A stretch of DNA of 64,000 nt from Spongilla lacustris (taxonomy: Eukaryota > Porifera > Demospongiae > Spongillida > Spongillidae), in assembly GCA_949361645.1 (NCBI GenBank), contig OX442417.1, positions 5,500,819 to 5,564,818 of the forward strand. Direction: 5' to 3'. Shown one piece after another: positions 35,688 through 47,650 of this stretch (position 1 is its first letter; the number at the start of each line of letters is the position of its first letter). The translations under genes were made by a program, and so were the position numbers. The notes below the pieces were generated by a model. It saw nothing but the letters and a program-made list of their open reading frames with translations. It was not told the origin of the DNA and did no database searches.

Positions 35688-36543
35688 ACTAGGACCACAG
35701 CTGTAAACACCACTATGTGAGAAGCACATTGGCTTGGGGAAGGTAATTAGAGGTAAGTATGAATGTCATTAGTGGTTTAGACAGCATATGGCAAAGTACA
35801 CCAACATTTTGCTTAACACACAATGAATTGCCTTATTTTCATATAAAACTACATGTAGCTGTTACTTTTTGAGCTGTTTTCACTTTTCAGTATAAAAGGT
35901 CAGGCACTGTACAAGCTTTCCTAAGTCCCTACTGTACATGTACATGTTTTCCTAGTCATCAACAAGTGGTAAACACATTTCTCTGAACAGGCGATCAATG
36001 AAATGGATTCCGAATACAGTTAGTAGCTCCAACAACCATCATGCATTCGATTGCAAGGATAATCGACGATCCCGTACTACTGGAGTTAGCAATGCCTATG
36101 TACACACGAGCCAGCTCTAAGCTTGCTTTACAATCTATGGCATCATTGTTCATCCTTCCAGCCGTTATTTTGTTACGATTCGTTTGTTTATTCACTGCTG
36201 ATTGGTATTCTAATCAAAGCACATTTCGAATTCGAAAGGCGGAAAACTCGCCAGTAAGACCGAAACGGTCGTATTAATGAGTTTTACCACAAGATCCGAT
36301 TGTCCCGGGGTGGTCTTATTAGTGAGCCGCTACTGTACATAACAGGGGTTTCCATAGATGGGGACATACATGGAATTGAATTTACCCTGGTTGAGAAGTA
36401 TTTTAAGAACATACATGTACAATATACATCATATCCCCAAGGCATGAACCAAATGCTTTAGTAAAAACAGTAATTTAGCTTGCATATTGAAATACGAGAT
36501 TGCTAATACAATGTATGGTATATGTACACTGCCTAAGAGAAAT

Positions 36544-36740
36544 GTACCATAGGGGGAGCCCTTGCAGTATGTAACATACCAAAGGGGGAGACCTTGCAGT
36601 ATGTAACGTACCATAGGGGGAGACCTTGCAGTATGTAACGTACCATAAGGGGAGACCTTGCAGTATGTAACGTACCTTAAGGGGGGACCTTGCAGTATGT
36701 AATGTACCATTGGAGGAGACTTTGCAGTTTGTAACTTGCT
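36544..36740 (-). repeat. 33-bp array of exon 6 end plus 5' splice site
   Basis: Six units which on the minus strand read TACATACTGCAAGG-TCTCCCC(T/C)TATG followed by GTACGT, i.e. the last codons of exon 6 with its donor. The full gene has a single copy (26975-27010). The array is private to the duplicate. It follows the deleted exon body (36740-36775). Confidence 0.85.
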
Positions 36741-37506
36741 TCCTCTGAGGTGGATTGAGCCTCTACATGTATACCAGAGGGGAAAAAAATCATTTCAAAG
36801 ATGAATAAAATTTGCACATGTAGTTGGGGAGGAGGGAGGAAGGGGTGTGTGTTAAATTAGCAGAACAGATTAAAAGCTGAGCTGAATGCAAAAAGCACTA
36901 AAATTATGTAACTGCAAGTCTGACCCTGGCACACTACATTACATGTACGCCTGTAGGCATGCTTACACACACAACACACACACACACACACATACACACA
37001 CACACATACACACACACACACACACACACATGTACACAAATGATACACAGTAATGCACACATATGGAAGAATATTGTGTATTATGTATGAGCCAAATCAA
37101 AAGCCAAGGTATCAAATGCTGGCACAAATGTGTTATTTTACAAGATCTCAAAATTTAATTAAATAAAATTGGTGGTGTAGGATTTGTACACAGCAACGGA
37201 GTAAAAAGTATCTAAACAAGAAATTGCAGAAAAATTTATACATTCATTAATTTATAAATACTACAGACCGACCTACATGTACATTTAGCACAGAATTTCG
37301 ATTTGCTAAATAATGTACATTGAGGTCAGTAAATATTAATTACCATAATTTCTGTTTCCTTACCTTTTACTCAACTGCTGTCTACAAATCCTACACCACC
37401 AATTTTTTTTTAAATTAAAATTTTATATCTTGTTTCACTCATTTTTATTCAACCTCTGCGTGTGTCTGAGAGTGCCATATCTGTGATAACATAAATATGG
37501 GGCCTG

Positions 37507-38061
37507 GTGGGGTTAGCCACTGTGTCAGACAACCATTTACTCTCCCAGGTGTGTGCACTGGCCACAATGACAACTGCTTACATGCATCAACTACAAGAGC
37601 GGGGTAGGGGGGTAACCTTTCAACATCACTTGGCTGGTTTCCTGTTAGCCTATCGCATGCCGCATGCAACGACTAATGTGGCTCCATATGAGCTATTGAT
37701 GAACAGGAAGATTCGCACTCGATTGGATTTACTCTACCCTGATGTAGAATCTCGGGTGGCTAAAAATGTGTCGCAGCAAAAAGCCATGCGTGATGTGCAT
37801 GCAATTTTTAGTTGGCCAGCAGGTGATGTTGCGTAATCTTCGCGATGGTCCCAGGAGTGGTGGTGAGTGTCCTATGTTGCGCAAACTACTCGTGGGGAAG
37901 TATGGAAATGCCATGTCGACCAGATTGGAGAAGTGGCTGTGCTGAGTGAAGAGGTGTTAATTCCCACTGTTGAACAACCTACCGAGGAACCACTATCTGA
38001 AATGGAGTGTACCACAGAATACCGCAAACAAGCCTCGCAAGGCTTGAATGGTCCACTCTGA
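37507..38061 (+). pseudogene. Ty3/Gypsy integrase C-terminal relic
   Basis: Plus strand: HHLAGFLLAYRMPHATTNVA, PYELLMNRKIRTRLDLLYPD, then a frame change to QQVMLRNLRDGP and SYVAQTTRGEVWKCHVDQI. The order AYR...H..T...P.ELL..R..R..LDLLYP, a GQxVxxRN motif and a final RxHVDQ-type motif is typical of the C-terminal part of Gypsy integrases. Frameshifts and a stop make it inactive. No RT, protease or LTR is seen nearby. Confidence 0.75.
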
Positions 38062-38336
38062 AGTGGTCCAAGTCAACTCTTAAATCACTTCTGGCCACTT
38101 GGAATGAGCATCTACAACCACCACTTCTCAACTGGACCCACAAAGTCAACATGAATACATTGCCATGGTTTAGCAGGCCTGTAACACTTGGTGCATTTTT
38201 AACACTTTGACATGGCAAACATGATTTTTTACCAACTGCTCCACCTCAAAAGCACCTTACGTGTCTTGTGTATTCTCAGATTCATTTGAAATGCATTGAG
38301 TGGGAAAAGCTAACACATGCATGTATATGGCAGTTG

Positions 38337-38337
<1 letters not shown>

Positions 38338-38418
<81 letters not shown>
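38338..38418. repeat. (CA)n microsatellite
   Basis: About 40 uninterrupted CA units, the longest dinucleotide run in the window. Confidence 0.95.
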
Positions 38419-38420
<2 letters not shown>

Positions 38421-38559
38421 TGCATGCCAAGGCTATAGGCATGCAACTCAAATGAATATTAGTGCATGAAAGGTTCAGCAAACCAATTCATTTGAGTTAC
38501 ATGCGTGCACCATGTTGCCTAGCCTACACACATGTGCACACACACACACACACACACAA

Positions 38560-40110
38560 TGTATGTCATACCCATGTGATGGACTGTACGCGAATACGTC
38601 AATAGAACGCCTGTATTCTTGTGCTGTCTATTGTAAGTGCACGTGCATGGACATCGGTTGTTTGAAGCCATAGTGAACACACAGTGCCGGTACGTACCTT
38701 CAACTGCACGATCTTTTCGGTGCATGCCTCAAGCCAGACACATTTGTACGTTCCTCCCTTAGCGGCTATGTGAACTCGAATGTATATAACTCAAGCGATA
38801 TCTTGTGAACGTTTTAACAGTTTTGTGAATGTGATTAAACGTTTGTCTTACGTGCAATGTTTTGTGTTGCAACACAAACCGCCTTTTGTTATTTGTTTAA
38901 ACCTCAAAACCATGTTGGTGCTCTGTTATAACCACAAAATCGCTGATGTGAAATGTGCAAAACCCACGTAGAATACCAGATTTAACAACCCCCCCCCCCC
39001 CCCCCCCCCTCCGCCCTTCCATCGTGCCACCATGTACATGTACATGTACATTTTTCAAAAACTTATAGTGGTACCACTTCTTTCTTTTAAAATCCTACCA
39101 TTTGGTATTGCACTGACTAGCTTCACTACAGGCACGGTCCCACAGCTTACATGGTTTGGGGGACAGTCATGTATTAATAACACCCTTCAACACAAATACA
39201 GTGTCGCTATTACTTTAACCTGTTGGCTTGAGGAGGTAAACACCAACGACTTTGACCATCCACATCGCTCCGCCATTTGTTATTTCAGTTATGGACGTAC
39301 ATTCAGTTCGAAACCATTTCTATACAACTGAGGAATGCAATCCTATTAAGGAACACTAGATCTCATTACAATGTACAATGTAGCCAGACATACAAGGTTA
39401 AGTGAGACTAATGGCTTCACAGAATTTTAATTTGATTTAGTGTTGCGGTTAAAGTAATAGAGGCACCGTACTTGTGTTGAAGGGTGTGTTGTTACCAATT
39501 CTCCGCGCTGCCACAGGCCAAACATTCCGAATACACTGCAACACCTGACCCAGAATCGGGTCATGATTAGTAGCTGTTTACCACTGCCGGTATGTAAAGG
39601 ATAAGGTTTCTGAGTCACATAATACACTACACCTACAATGGGTAGCCATGAGAGCATTCCAGTGACACTCTGACTGTCTATACCGTATGTCATATTGGTA
39701 AGCTGACAGCAGCAGTTAAGTATGGTGGCCCTGGAGGTCGCAAGCAAACACTGTTATCAGAGGTTTTGTGATTGCAACAGAGAACACTAACACGGTTTCG
39801 CCGTTTAAACAAATTTGCGTTGCAAAACAAAACATTGCACGTAAACAAAAACATTTATTAGACGTTTAAAATGTTACATGTAAACAAGAAACATCGCTCG
39901 AGTCGAGGGAGCTGTACACTTGTGGGTTTTGCACATTTCACATCAGAGGTTTTGTGGTTATAACAGAGAACCCAAAGCATTGTTTCTCGTTATTAGACGT
40001 TTAAAACGTTAGATGTAAACACAAAACATCGCTCGAGTTATACATTCGAGTTCACGTAGCCGGTAAGGGAGGAACATACAAATGCGTATGACATACATTG
40101 TCTGTGTGTG
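38560..40110. mobile_element. 1.5-kb foldback with an inner palindromic element
   Basis: Left arm (38560-38970) and right arm (39940-40110) are inverse: AATGTATGTCATAC / GTATGACATACATT, GTGAACTCGAATGTAT / ATACATTCGAGTTCAC, GTGCAAAACCCACG / CGTGGGTTTTGCAC. The centre holds the element at 38968-39505. No coding capacity. Confidence 0.65.
38968..39505. mobile_element. Foldback MITE family, copy 1 (three copies in window)
   Basis: Begins GAATACCAGATTTAACA plus a poly-C run, contains AGTGGTACCACTTCTTTC, and its inner words ACACCCTTCAACACAAATAC and GTATTTGTGTTGAAGGGTGT are inverse of each other about 270 bp apart. Other copies are at 42311-42851 and 43697-44230, highly similar, including the poly-C run of varying length. 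Confidence 0.75.
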
Positions 40111-40499
40111 CATGTGTGTGTGTGTGGATACCAAACTCATAAATGTCCTTCCAGCTAGTGTGGGAAATATATCTTCCGGTTTCAGAAGTGGATACAGAAG
40201 TCCACTTCCAGTAACCTGATAGTCCCTACAAATTCGAACTCAACTATAAACAATGGCTTCAGATCATAGTGTGCTTTTAATAGAGTTTTCAGTTCCGGAA
40301 AGGACTTATCCTTTGGCTGTGCAGGTGCTACTAGACTCCTTAGCACTGCGTATGTCTTTGTGCCCATCACACTTAGAAAGATAGCAACCTTTTTTTCTGC
40401 TGCAATATCGTTGGCTTTGAATTAATGCTCCACCCGCTCGAGGTATGCTCATCTTCAACCATGCAACTTTCTATCCCACCCTCATCACCAATGTACATG

Positions 40500-41935
40500 C
40501 ATGGATCGAAATACTTTTTTAAAAGTCACCTGCACATGGTGCAGGTAAGATATTGGGCCTACCTGCACCTAGCTGCCCCCACCTGCACCTAGCTGCCCCC
40601 ACCTGCACCTAGCTGCCCCCACCTGCACCTAGCTGGCCCCACCTGCACCTAGCTGGCCCCACCTACACCTAGCTGCCCCCACCTGCACCTAGCTGGTCCC
40701 ACCTACACCTAGCTGGCCCCACCTGCACCTAGCTACCCCCACCTGCACCTAGCTGGCCGCACCTGCACCTAGCTGCCCCCACCTACACCTAGCTGGCTCC
40801 ACCTGCACCTAGCTGGCCCCACCTGCACCTAGCTGGCCCCACCTGCACCTAGCTGGCCCCACCTACACCTAGCTGGCCCTACCTACACCTAGCTGCCCCC
40901 ACCTGCACCTAGCTACCCCCACCTGCACATAGCTGGCCCCACCTGCACCTAGCTGGCCCCACCTACACCTAGCTGGCCCCACCTGCACCTAGCTACCCCC
41001 ACCTGCACATAGCTGGCCCCACCTGCACCTAGCTGGCCCCACCTACACCTAGCTGGCTCCACCTGCACCTAGCTGGCCCCACCTGCACCTAGCTACCCCC
41101 ACCTGCACCTAGCTGCCCCCACCTGCACCTAGCTAGCCCCACCTGCACATAGCTGGCCCCACCTGCACCTAGTTGGCCCAACCTACATCTAGCTGGCCCT
41201 ACCTGCACCTAGCTGGCCCCCCCTGCACCTAGCTGGCCCCACCTGCACCTAGCTGGCCCCACCTGCACCTAGCTGGCCCCACCTGCACCTAGCTGGCCCC
41301 ACCTGCACCTAGCTGGCCCCACCTGCACCTAGCTGGCCCCACCTGCACCCTACCTGTACATGCACCCTAGGCACAACATTTACTACTGCCATCTATTTTC
41401 ATGATCCACCACATTGGCCCACCAGGTATGCTTACTTTTGGCTTCTATTTCAATAATATAAACGATTTGATCGTCAAGAGTGGTATACAATGTAGTACAT
41501 GTAATAGCATAATGAACCAAAGCAACTCACGATATTCGCACCCGGCACGGTGACAGCAGCACGGTGGTAGCTTGATCCAGCCTAAAGCTTCAATGCAAAA
41601 CTAGCAACTGAACGCTGCCGTGGGATACGGATAGTACAAAATTTTGCACTTTGTTGTGCGGAAGAACCATTAATATTATTTAACTAATTAATGCGATACT
41701 TACATTACGCCATTCTGAGCGATTGCTATGTACGCTTTGTAAATGTAAATTAATATTTGCAATCGCTAGATGTAGCACTAGTACAAGCGTGGCTAGTAAA
41801 CAATATAACTGTATCGTTTTATCGTCGAGCAAGCCACCTGCACGCAGTGCAGGTATAGGTCAAAATGAGCCTGCACTTTGGGAAATGTACCTGCACTAGT
41901 GCAGGTGTGCACCCAGTATTTCAAACACTGACATG
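40500..41935. mobile_element. Element with inverted ends and a ~40-copy 20-bp minisatellite
   Basis: Unit ACCTGCACCTAGCTGGCCCC, about 40 copies with scattered variants, at 40555-41350. The flanks contain CACCTGCACATGGTGCAGGT (40530) and CCTGCACTAGTGCAGGTG (41891), and GAAATACTTTTTTAAAAG / inverse CAGTATTTCAAACAC lie further out, so the array seems to sit in a larger inverted-repeat element whose own end is the source of the unit (ACCTGCAC). Confidence 0.65.
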
Positions 41936-42310
41936 TACTATCTTTAGCCACAATCAGAGTAAACTCACACAGCCACACAAGCTACTCTTATCTATAAGGA
42001 GCATGCGCAAACATGGCATCCCACATACTAGAGTGTGAACCTAACCTGTGCGCCTGAGGGTGTGTGGCTTACCTGTGGGCAGCTCCCTGAGTAGCACAAC
42101 CACATCAGCCACCATGTTTCTGGCAAGAGCATTGTCCTTCTTGTGGGAACCAACCAATCTGATTTCATCCAGTAGCTATGCAAACAACACCATGTACAAT
42201 ATTGGGTTTATTTTTACATGTAGAACCAAAAAGTTGTTAGCTGTCACTATACAAGTATACACATACTTACACACATATACATGTACATGTACACATACAT
42301 ACATACCTTA

Positions 42311-42851
42311 ATATACCAGATTTAACACCCCCCCCCCCTCCCCTCCGCCCCTTTCATCATGCCACCACGTACATGTACATGTACATTTTTCAAACTCATA
42401 TAGTGGTACCACTTCTTTCTTTTAAAATCCTACCATTTGGTATTGCACTGACTAGCTTCACTACAGGCACGGTCCCACAGCTTACATGGTTTGGGGGACA
42501 GTCATGTATTAAGTAAAACCCTTCAACACAAATACAGTGTCTCTATGACTTTAACCTGTTGGCTTGAGGAGGTAAACACCCAACGACTATGACCATCCAC
42601 ATCGCTTCGCCATTTGTTATTTCAGTTATGGACGTACATTCAGTTCCAAACCATTTCTATACAGCTTAGGAATGGCAGAATGCAATCTTATTAAGGAACA
42701 CTAGATCTCATTACAATGTACATGTAGCCAGACATCCAAGGGTAAGTGAGGCTAATTGGCTTCATAGAATTTTAATGTAATTTAGTGTTGGGGTCAAAGT
42801 AATAGTGACACCGTATTTGTGTTGAAGGGTGTGCTGTTACCAATTCTCCGC
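42311..42851. mobile_element. Foldback MITE family, copy 2
   Basis: Same element as at 38968-39505, lying between exon 5'b and exon 4'b of the ILF2 duplicate, and carried along in the 1.3-kb tandem duplication that also produced copy 3. Confidence 0.75.
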
Positions 42852-43696
42852 GTTTAGAGACTAGCGGTTGGAAATACATGACTTGGAGATATGCTTGTTT
42901 AAAAAACATGCAATTATTTTAGGGTCTCATACATAAATACAAACACACAATGTACATGTATGTATATGTACATTACAAGCTGATCTGATAATACACCCCA
43001 ACCCACCAGGTAACTACTCACAAACCGCTTACTTACCAAGCTGTCCCCATCTCCAGTCAGTATCATGTTCTCTATCAGGGACATCAATTTGGTGCAGAAC
43101 TCTTGTACCACAGCCTGGGGAGGAGGGAGTCAAACATTAGCATTTTCAGGTCAAGACCACATCACATATCACATGACTACCACTGTCATGCACCCACCTA
43201 TCACATGACTACCACACGACACATGCACCTACATATCACATGACTACAACATGACACAACATATCTATCTTTAGCCACAATCAGAGTAAACTCACACAGC
43301 CACACAAGCTACTCTTATCTATAAGGAGCATGCCCAAACATGGCGTCCCACATACTACAGTGTGAACCTAACCTGTGCACATGAGGGTGTGTGGCTTACC
43401 TGTGGGCAGCTCCCTGAGTAGCACAACCACATCGACCACCATGTTTCTGGCAAGAGCATTGTCCTTCTTGTGCGAACCAACCTATCTGATTTCATCCAGT
43501 AGCTATGCAAACACACCCACATGTACATGTATACATAATTGGGTTTATTTTTACATGTACAACTAAGAGGTCGTTAGCAGTCACTATACATGTATACACA
43601 TACTTACACATAAATACATGTACATGTACATGTACACATACATACATAAAATAACATGCATACATGTATATATGTACATACATACATACCATAGAA

Positions 43697-44230
43697 TACC
43701 AGATTTAACACCCCCCTCCTCCCCCCCCCCCCCCCCTCCGCCCCTTCCATCATGCCACCACGTACATGTACATGTACGTTTTTCAAACTCATATAGTGGT
43801 GCCACTTCTTTCTTTTAAAATCCTACCTTTTGGTATTGCACTGACTAGCTTCACTACAGGCACGGTCCCACAGCTTACATGGTTTGGGGGACAGTCATGT
43901 ATTAATAACACCCTTCAACACAAATACAGTGTCGCTATTACTTTAACCTGTTGGCTTGAGGAGGTAAACACCAACGACTTTGACCATCCACTTCGCTTCG
44001 CCATTTGTTATTTCAGTTATGGACGTATATTTGGTTCCAAACCATTTCTATACAGCTTAGGAATGCAATCCTATTAAGGAACACTAGATCTCATTACAAT
44101 GTAGCCAGACATCAGAGGTTATGAGTGAGGCTAATGGCTTCACAGAATTGTAATGTAATTTAGTGTTGGGGTCAAAGTAATAGAGACACCGTATTTGTGT
44201 TGAAGGGTGTGTTGTTACCAATTCTCCGCG
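43697..44230. mobile_element. Foldback MITE family, copy 3
   Basis: Same element between exon 5'a and exon 4'a of the ILF2 duplicate. Preceded by a long poly-C run (43712-43737). Sequence nearly identical to copy 2. Confidence 0.75.
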
Positions 44231-45269
44231 TTTAGAGACAAGCAGTTGGAAATACATGACTTGGAGATCGCTTGTTTTAAAAAACATGCCATTTTTTAGG
44301 GTCTCACGTAAGGGGAGGAAGGAGGGAGGGGGGGGGGGGGTAGTTAAACCTGGGCATAAATACACACATACATACATACACATAATGTACATGTATGTAC
44401 ATTACAAGCTGATCTTATAATACACCCCAACCCACCACAAACAGAACAAACAGCTTACTTACCAAGCTGTCCCCATCTCCAGTCAGTATCATGTTCTCTA
44501 TCAGGGACATCACTTTGGTGCAGAACCCTTGTACCACAGCCTGGGGAGGAGGAGTCAAACATTAGCATCTTCAAGGTCAAGACCACTTCACATATCACAT
44601 GACTACCACTGTCATGCACCCACCTATCACATGACTACCACACGACACATGCAGCCACGTATCACATGACTACAACACGACACAACCTATCACTTATACA
44701 AAACAGTTCAAAGCAAAGAACCCTGTAACTATCGAGAGTTGCATTACCAACTCTCATGACCCCGATTATGAATGATGTCATTTAAAAAACGGTACTCATA
44801 CCAATCGGATCGCATAGCTAGTTGTTGAGAAGTCAAAATAGAGCCGTTTTGTGTTTGTTTGATGTCCAGTCACCTGAAGTTCGGTATGTAGCACATGTTT
44901 AGTTTCTAGTGCTGCTACATGTATTTACAGACATTCCTAGTCTCTTAACTGGTCACCTATCATGGTGTTTGCTGGTCCTAGGACATGGCTTCTGTTTACC
45001 TGAACTTCTACTGTAAGTATAAACACAAGCACTCCTAAGAAAATCAATTTATCATTGCATTGACTTGCAAGGACTGTCATTTATCTTTACGATTTCAGTC
45101 TTCATTTTGCACCACTATTTTACACCACTATTTTACACCACAATTGCCATGCCTCGAAGTCCTACATGTATATACCACCAACTTATGTTTCCATTTACTT
45201 GTCAGGAGCCAAAATATTATTCTTACAGATTCAGAACATTGCACACAAAAGTAATCATCTTAAATACCT

Positions 45270-46090
45270 TCTTGGCATGTTTACATGAACAAGGTCATGA
45301 ATTTGTAATGAATTGTGAACTATCCAAAAAAATCTGAACCTAAGGTAGTAGGTTCCATATACATGTAGGATTTGTGCCGTATCATGAACAAAACTGTGAC
45401 CCGCGTATAACGCACGAAACAAGAAACGGATAGTTTAGCTCTTTGTATCTATCAAACCAGAATGAAAGGATGATCATTTACAAGTTTGGTTCAAGTCGCC
45501 AAACACTATGCTTTAAGAGAACAAAAAAAAAAACCTCGTAATTCTCGTTCCCAGTCCCAATTTTGCCATAGTCGTCTTCTTTCCTGGGTGAATATAACAA
45601 GTGTGATACAATATTTTTATATCGAAAATACGAATCAGACCAAACTTACCATAGTTAGGTATTCATACTCCACACATACAAGTATATAACTGAAAAGCTT
45701 ACTGGGACACGTATCCTCAGGTCTGGTACACGTATCCTCAGTGCTGGGACACGTATCCTCAGGGCTGGGACACTTATCCTCAGGGCTGGGACACGTATCC
45801 TCAGGGCTGGGACACTTATCCTCAGGGCTGGGACACTTATCCTCAGGGCTGGGACAGCTCATAAAGTGGCTGGTAGCCATGTTGTCCATCCTTGGAACTG
45901 GCTCCACTTTATGAGCTGTCCCAGCCCCGAGAATACATGTATGTGTCCCAGTAAGCTTTTATTAATGTTTGGGGTATGATTAACTAACTATGGTACAAGT
46001 TTGGTCTGATTCGTATTATCATATTTTTGGGTAGGTCACAATTCATTACAAATTCATGACCCTGTTCATGTAACATGCCAAGAAGTTATT
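45270..46090. mobile_element. Foldback element with a central 21-bp array
   Basis: CTTCTTGGCATGTTTACATG (45269) pairs with CATGTAACATGCCAAGAAG (46065-46085), and GAATCAGACCAAACTTACC pairs with GTTTGGTCTGATTC. At the centre, GGGACACTTATCCTCAGGGCT-type units (about eight) span 45700-45860, then an inverted unit at 45905-45955. No ORF of interest. Confidence 0.65.
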
Positions 46091-47347
46091 AAAAATTTAA
46101 TTTTATGTAGACCCCTATCTATGCAATGTTTTGGATATATTTGATTCAGTAAGAATGTTTCAGGGCTCAGGATATGCTCAACCGAGTTGACCAGCGTTAT
46201 GAAAAAATATGGAAATTTTAATTAGTTGTAATAAAAAAACTGTACACTATAGGGTAGCTCCTATGGGGAGAACATATGGAGAAAATAGCATGTCCAAACT
46301 AGACAATGATGCTAAATGGGTGGCAAATATATACATGTATATGGAATTTCGTACACAAAAAATATATACATGTATATTCACACACACACCACACACGCAC
46401 ACACACAGAAACACATAACCCCCTACCTGTTCATCACTAGAAGGAGTGATCACTTGTATTCGCTTTGAAAGTAGCTGAAGACACAACAGCAATGAACAAA
46501 TCAAATTCTCGTATGCCAGGTACAAACACAGGCATAAGGTCATGGTGACATTGGCTGGAAAACAACCATTCCAGGGTGGGGGGGATGAAATGGCATCCAA
46601 AGCATGCAGTGATCTGTTCTGTGTATCAACAAAGCCAGTGAGTGCAGTGATTTAAAGATACATACATGTACCAATGACTACCGTTCCTCTCTAACATTAC
46701 AATCTCCTTTACCTCTACCTCCACCTCAAACAGCTGCTAGCACCACTCACCTGGATGAGAAGGGACGAGTCCCAAGGGGGTGTGGCACGAGGGATGTGGT
46801 CCCCCACTTCGGTCCAATCAAAGATCAGCCGAATGATGCGAGGAGGAGGATATGGTGTGGAGTGGCTGGAGGGGCAGAGGACATATGGTGAGAGAAAGGG
46901 CCATATTGCCCTAAGCTAAAGGGGGATAAATATGTGTGGAGAGACTACTATGGTAGGAAGGAGGAAAGGAGGGGAGGTGAGATGAAGAGAGGGAGCCAAA
47001 GATGGAGGGAGGGTCCTATACAGCTAGATGTGTAATGGCTAGAGATGAATACCATTCACATAGCATTTGCATTCCCCATGTGGATGCCTGATTTTATATC
47101 TACAGTGCATTTCGTGATAGTTCAAACAACTGTGTGTTTACTTTTAACAATATAAAGAGTAAACGAAAATCAGATGGCACAGAAGATTAGTTGACAATAT
47201 AAAAATAAAAGTGGTCTAGTTAAATGAATAGGCTTGTGGGTTGAACACAAATTCAACAGAGGCTCACAAGCTTTCAGGTTGTGCTTCCACTATTATTAGA
47301 TCCCCCATTTTTGGCATTGGTGTATAATCAGTTTTTTTTCAATGCTG

Positions 47348-47650
47348 TGCTCTGCCACCATGTATGGTCATCTACCTGCCACCATGTATGGTCATCTACC
47401 TGCCACCATGTATGGTCATCTATCTACCACCATGTATGGTCATCTACCTGCCACCATGTATGGTAATCTACCTGCCACCATGTATGGTAATTTACCTGCC
47501 ACCATGTATGGTCATATACCTGCCACCATGTATGGTCATATACCTGCCACCATGTATGGTCATCTACCTGCCACCATGTATGGTCATCTACCTGCCACCA
47601 TGTATGGTCATCTACCTGCCACCATGTATGGTCATCTACCTGCCACCTAC
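47348..47650. repeat. 24-bp minisatellite, ~13 copies
   Basis: Unit GCCACCATGTATGGTCATCT plus ACCT. Each unit contains an ATG in a GCCACCATG context, giving ORFs in two frames; these are repeat artefacts. About 480 bp upstream (minus sense) of exon 2' of the ILF2 duplicate. Confidence 0.92.

Larger units (their letters stand above)
41941..44700. repeat. 1.3-kb tandem duplication carrying ILF2 exons 4'/5'
   Basis: 41941-43262 and 43263-~44700 are direct copies. Both start ATCTTTAGCCACAATCAGAG and contain one exon-5 copy, one foldback MITE and one exon-4 copy. The words at 41941-42080 and 43263-43400 are almost identical, including the AAGGAGCATGC motif. The copies differ by small indels, microsatellite length and the stop in exon 5'a. 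Confidence 0.85.
34700..46865 (-). pseudogene. Partial tandem duplicate of the ILF2-like gene
   Basis: Same strand and exon order as the complete gene: exon 2' 46751-46865, exon 3' 46427-46474, exon 4'a 44463-44540, exon 5'a 43400-43502, exon 4'b 43037-43114, exon 5'b 42073-42175, exon 6' remnant ~36544-36770, exon 8' 35067-35148. Lengths (115, 48, 78, 103, 82) and phases equal the originals. Exon 6' has lost its middle (from the first codons to LNP), exon 7 is missing and exons 9-13 are absent. Exon 5'a has an in-frame TAG at 43482-43484. Substitutions are few (e.g. P to L, F to I in exon 2'). Alone it cannot encode NF45; it could supply alternative 5' exons to the complete gene downstream. 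Confidence 0.88.

Noticed and set aside
40555..41350. Possible CRISPR-like or satellite array of 20-bp units
   Set aside because: Units are directly adjacent without spacers and the window is eukaryotic; it is a minisatellite.
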